Assembly: GCA_019233055.1 (NCBI GenBank)
Contig: JAFAMV010000006.1
Location: forward strand, 1 to 46,447
Length of the DNA stretch: 46,447 nucleotides
Direction of reading: 5' to 3'
Source: Curvibacter sp.
GTDB taxonomy: Bacteria; Pseudomonadota; Gammaproteobacteria; Burkholderiales; Burkholderiaceae_C
How positions within the stretch are numbered: position 1 is the first letter of the stretch; every line of letters starts with the position of its first letter. Positions 45,672 to 46,447 of the stretch are shown piece by piece. The notes beneath the pieces were generated by a model. It worked only from the letters and a program-made list of their open reading frames with translations, did no database searches and was not told where the DNA came from. The position numbers and the translations under genes were made by a program.

Positions 45672-46447
45672 TCAGGCTGTCGGGTAAGTGCCCGGCAGCA
45701 GGATGTCGCGGCTGACCGATTCGATCTGCGTGTGGCCGCAGAAGGCCATGGTCAGGTCCAGTTCCCTGTGAATGAGTTCCAGCGCCTTGGCCACGCCAGC
45801 TTCGCCCATGGCCCCCAGTCCATACAGGAACGCCCGGCCGATGTAGGTGCCCCGGGCCCCCAGCGCACGCGCCTTCAGCACGTCCTGGCCCGAGCGGATG
45901 CCGCCGTCCATGTGCACCTCGATGTCCTTGCCGACCGCGTCGACGATGCGCGGCAGGGCGCGGATGCTCGATTCGGCGCCGTCCAGCTGGCGCCCGCCGT
46001 GGTTGCTGACAATCAGCGCATCGGCGCCCGACTGCACGGCCAGCTTCGCGTCCTCGACATCCTGTATGCCCTTGAGGATCAGCTTGCCGCCCCAGCGTTT
46101 CTTGATCCATTCAACGTCGCCCCAGTTGAGCTGGGGGTCGAACTGACGCGCGGTCCACTCCGACAGCGAGCCCATGTTGTCGACGCCGCTGACGTGGCCG
46201 ACGATGTTGCCGAACTGGCGTCGGCGGGTGCCGAGCATCCCCAGGCACCAGCGCGGCTTGAGCATCAGGTCGATCATGTTGGCGACCGTGGGCTTGGGGG
46301 GCGCGGACAGACCGTTCTTCAGGTCCTTGTGCCGCTGGCCGAGGATCTGCAGGTCCAGCGTCAGCACCAGCGCGCCGCATTTCGCGGCCTTGGCGCGGTC
46401 GATCAGGCGCTCGATGAAACCGCGGTCGCGCATCACATAGAGCTGGA
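45672..46447 (-). CDS. lldD: FMN-dependent alpha-hydroxy-acid (L-lactate) dehydrogenase, N-terminus missing
   Basis: The last 258 codons of a TIM-barrel flavoenzyme; the start lies beyond the right edge. The visible part begins QLYVMRDRGFIERLIDRAKAA, continues with LVLTLDLQILGQR, and has the FMN-binding Lys in KLILKGI. The catalytic His and Arg are in SNHGGRQLDGA, and the phosphate-binding DGGIRSGQD and GRAFLYGLGA follow. It matches LldD-type L-lactate dehydrogenases, which pass electrons to quinone. Glycolate or mandelate enzymes of the same fold are possible but less likely. Confidence 0.9.
   Translation of the reverse strand, partial: QLYVMRDRGFIERLIDRAKAAKCGALVLTLDLQILGQRHKDLKNGLSAPPKPTVANMIDLMLKPRWCLGMLGTRRRQFGNIVGHVSGVDNMGSLSEWTARQFDPQLNWGDVEWIKKRWGGKLILKGIQDVEDAKLAVQSGADALIVSNHGGRQLDGAESSIRALPRIVDAVGKDIEVHMDGGIRSGQDVLKARALGARGTYIGRAFLYGLGAMGEAGVAKALELIHRELDLTMAFCGHTQIESVSRDILLPGTYPTA

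Overview
The window is a GC-rich stretch of bacterial chromosome. Gene content and protein style point to the Burkholderiales (Comamonadaceae/Sphaerotilus-Leptothrix-like), but this is inferred from the sequence only. It has short intergenic gaps, a class A RNase P RNA, a fused indolepyruvate:ferredoxin oxidoreductase, many amino-acid ABC transporter parts and typical proteobacterial housekeeping genes. No transposase, integrase, phage gene, tRNA or CRISPR array is visible. Both ends cut through a gene: the tail of a LivK-type binding protein at the left and an FMN-dependent lactate dehydrogenase at the right.

Layout. 1-7.1 kb: amino-acid uptake and use, with an orphan GltI-like binding protein, L-serine ammonia-lyase, a chemoreceptor with an unusual C-terminal Cache-like domain, and a complete three-gene amino-acid ABC operon on the minus strand. 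7.2-14.6 kb: a keto-acid and aromatic-type block, with a 1201-residue indolepyruvate oxidoreductase divergent from an Lrp regulator, a PaaX-family regulator, then an uncharacterised pair made of an R2/ferritin-like diiron protein and a ferredoxin-flavin reductase. 14.6-19.5 kb: a small secreted four-cysteine protein, greB, and the minus-strand gmk-rpoZ-spoT group, with a strong terminator between rpoZ and spoT. 19.5-23.3 kb: an Atm1-type ABC exporter, a 2-hydroxyacid dehydrogenase and a HypT-like LysR regulator. 23.5-27.9 kb: a glutamate/aspartate-type ABC system (gltIJKL) preceded by a paralogous binding protein and a possible coupled 40-codon leader. 28-32.5 kb: rnk, pyrC, htpX and a second chemoreceptor. 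32.5-40 kb: a COG2509-type FAD protein, a DUF898 membrane protein paired with an M48 protease, a TetR-MFS pair with a clear operator-like palindrome, and cysK. 40.1-46.4 kb: rnpB, an MFS drug-efflux-type transporter, a BMP-family (purine nucleoside type) binding protein next to guanine deaminase, dcd, a 3 x 38 bp palindromic repeat cluster, a small unknown gene and the lactate dehydrogenase.

The strongest candidates for something undescribed are the diiron protein/reductase pair behind a PaaX-family regulator (12.4-14.6 kb) and the 38-bp tandem palindromic repeat bracketed by 9-bp inverted repeats (45101-45230). Otherwise the region looks like ordinary chromosomal backbone rich in amino-acid and purine scavenging. 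All functional calls rest on reading motifs and family resemblance by eye; no database search was possible.
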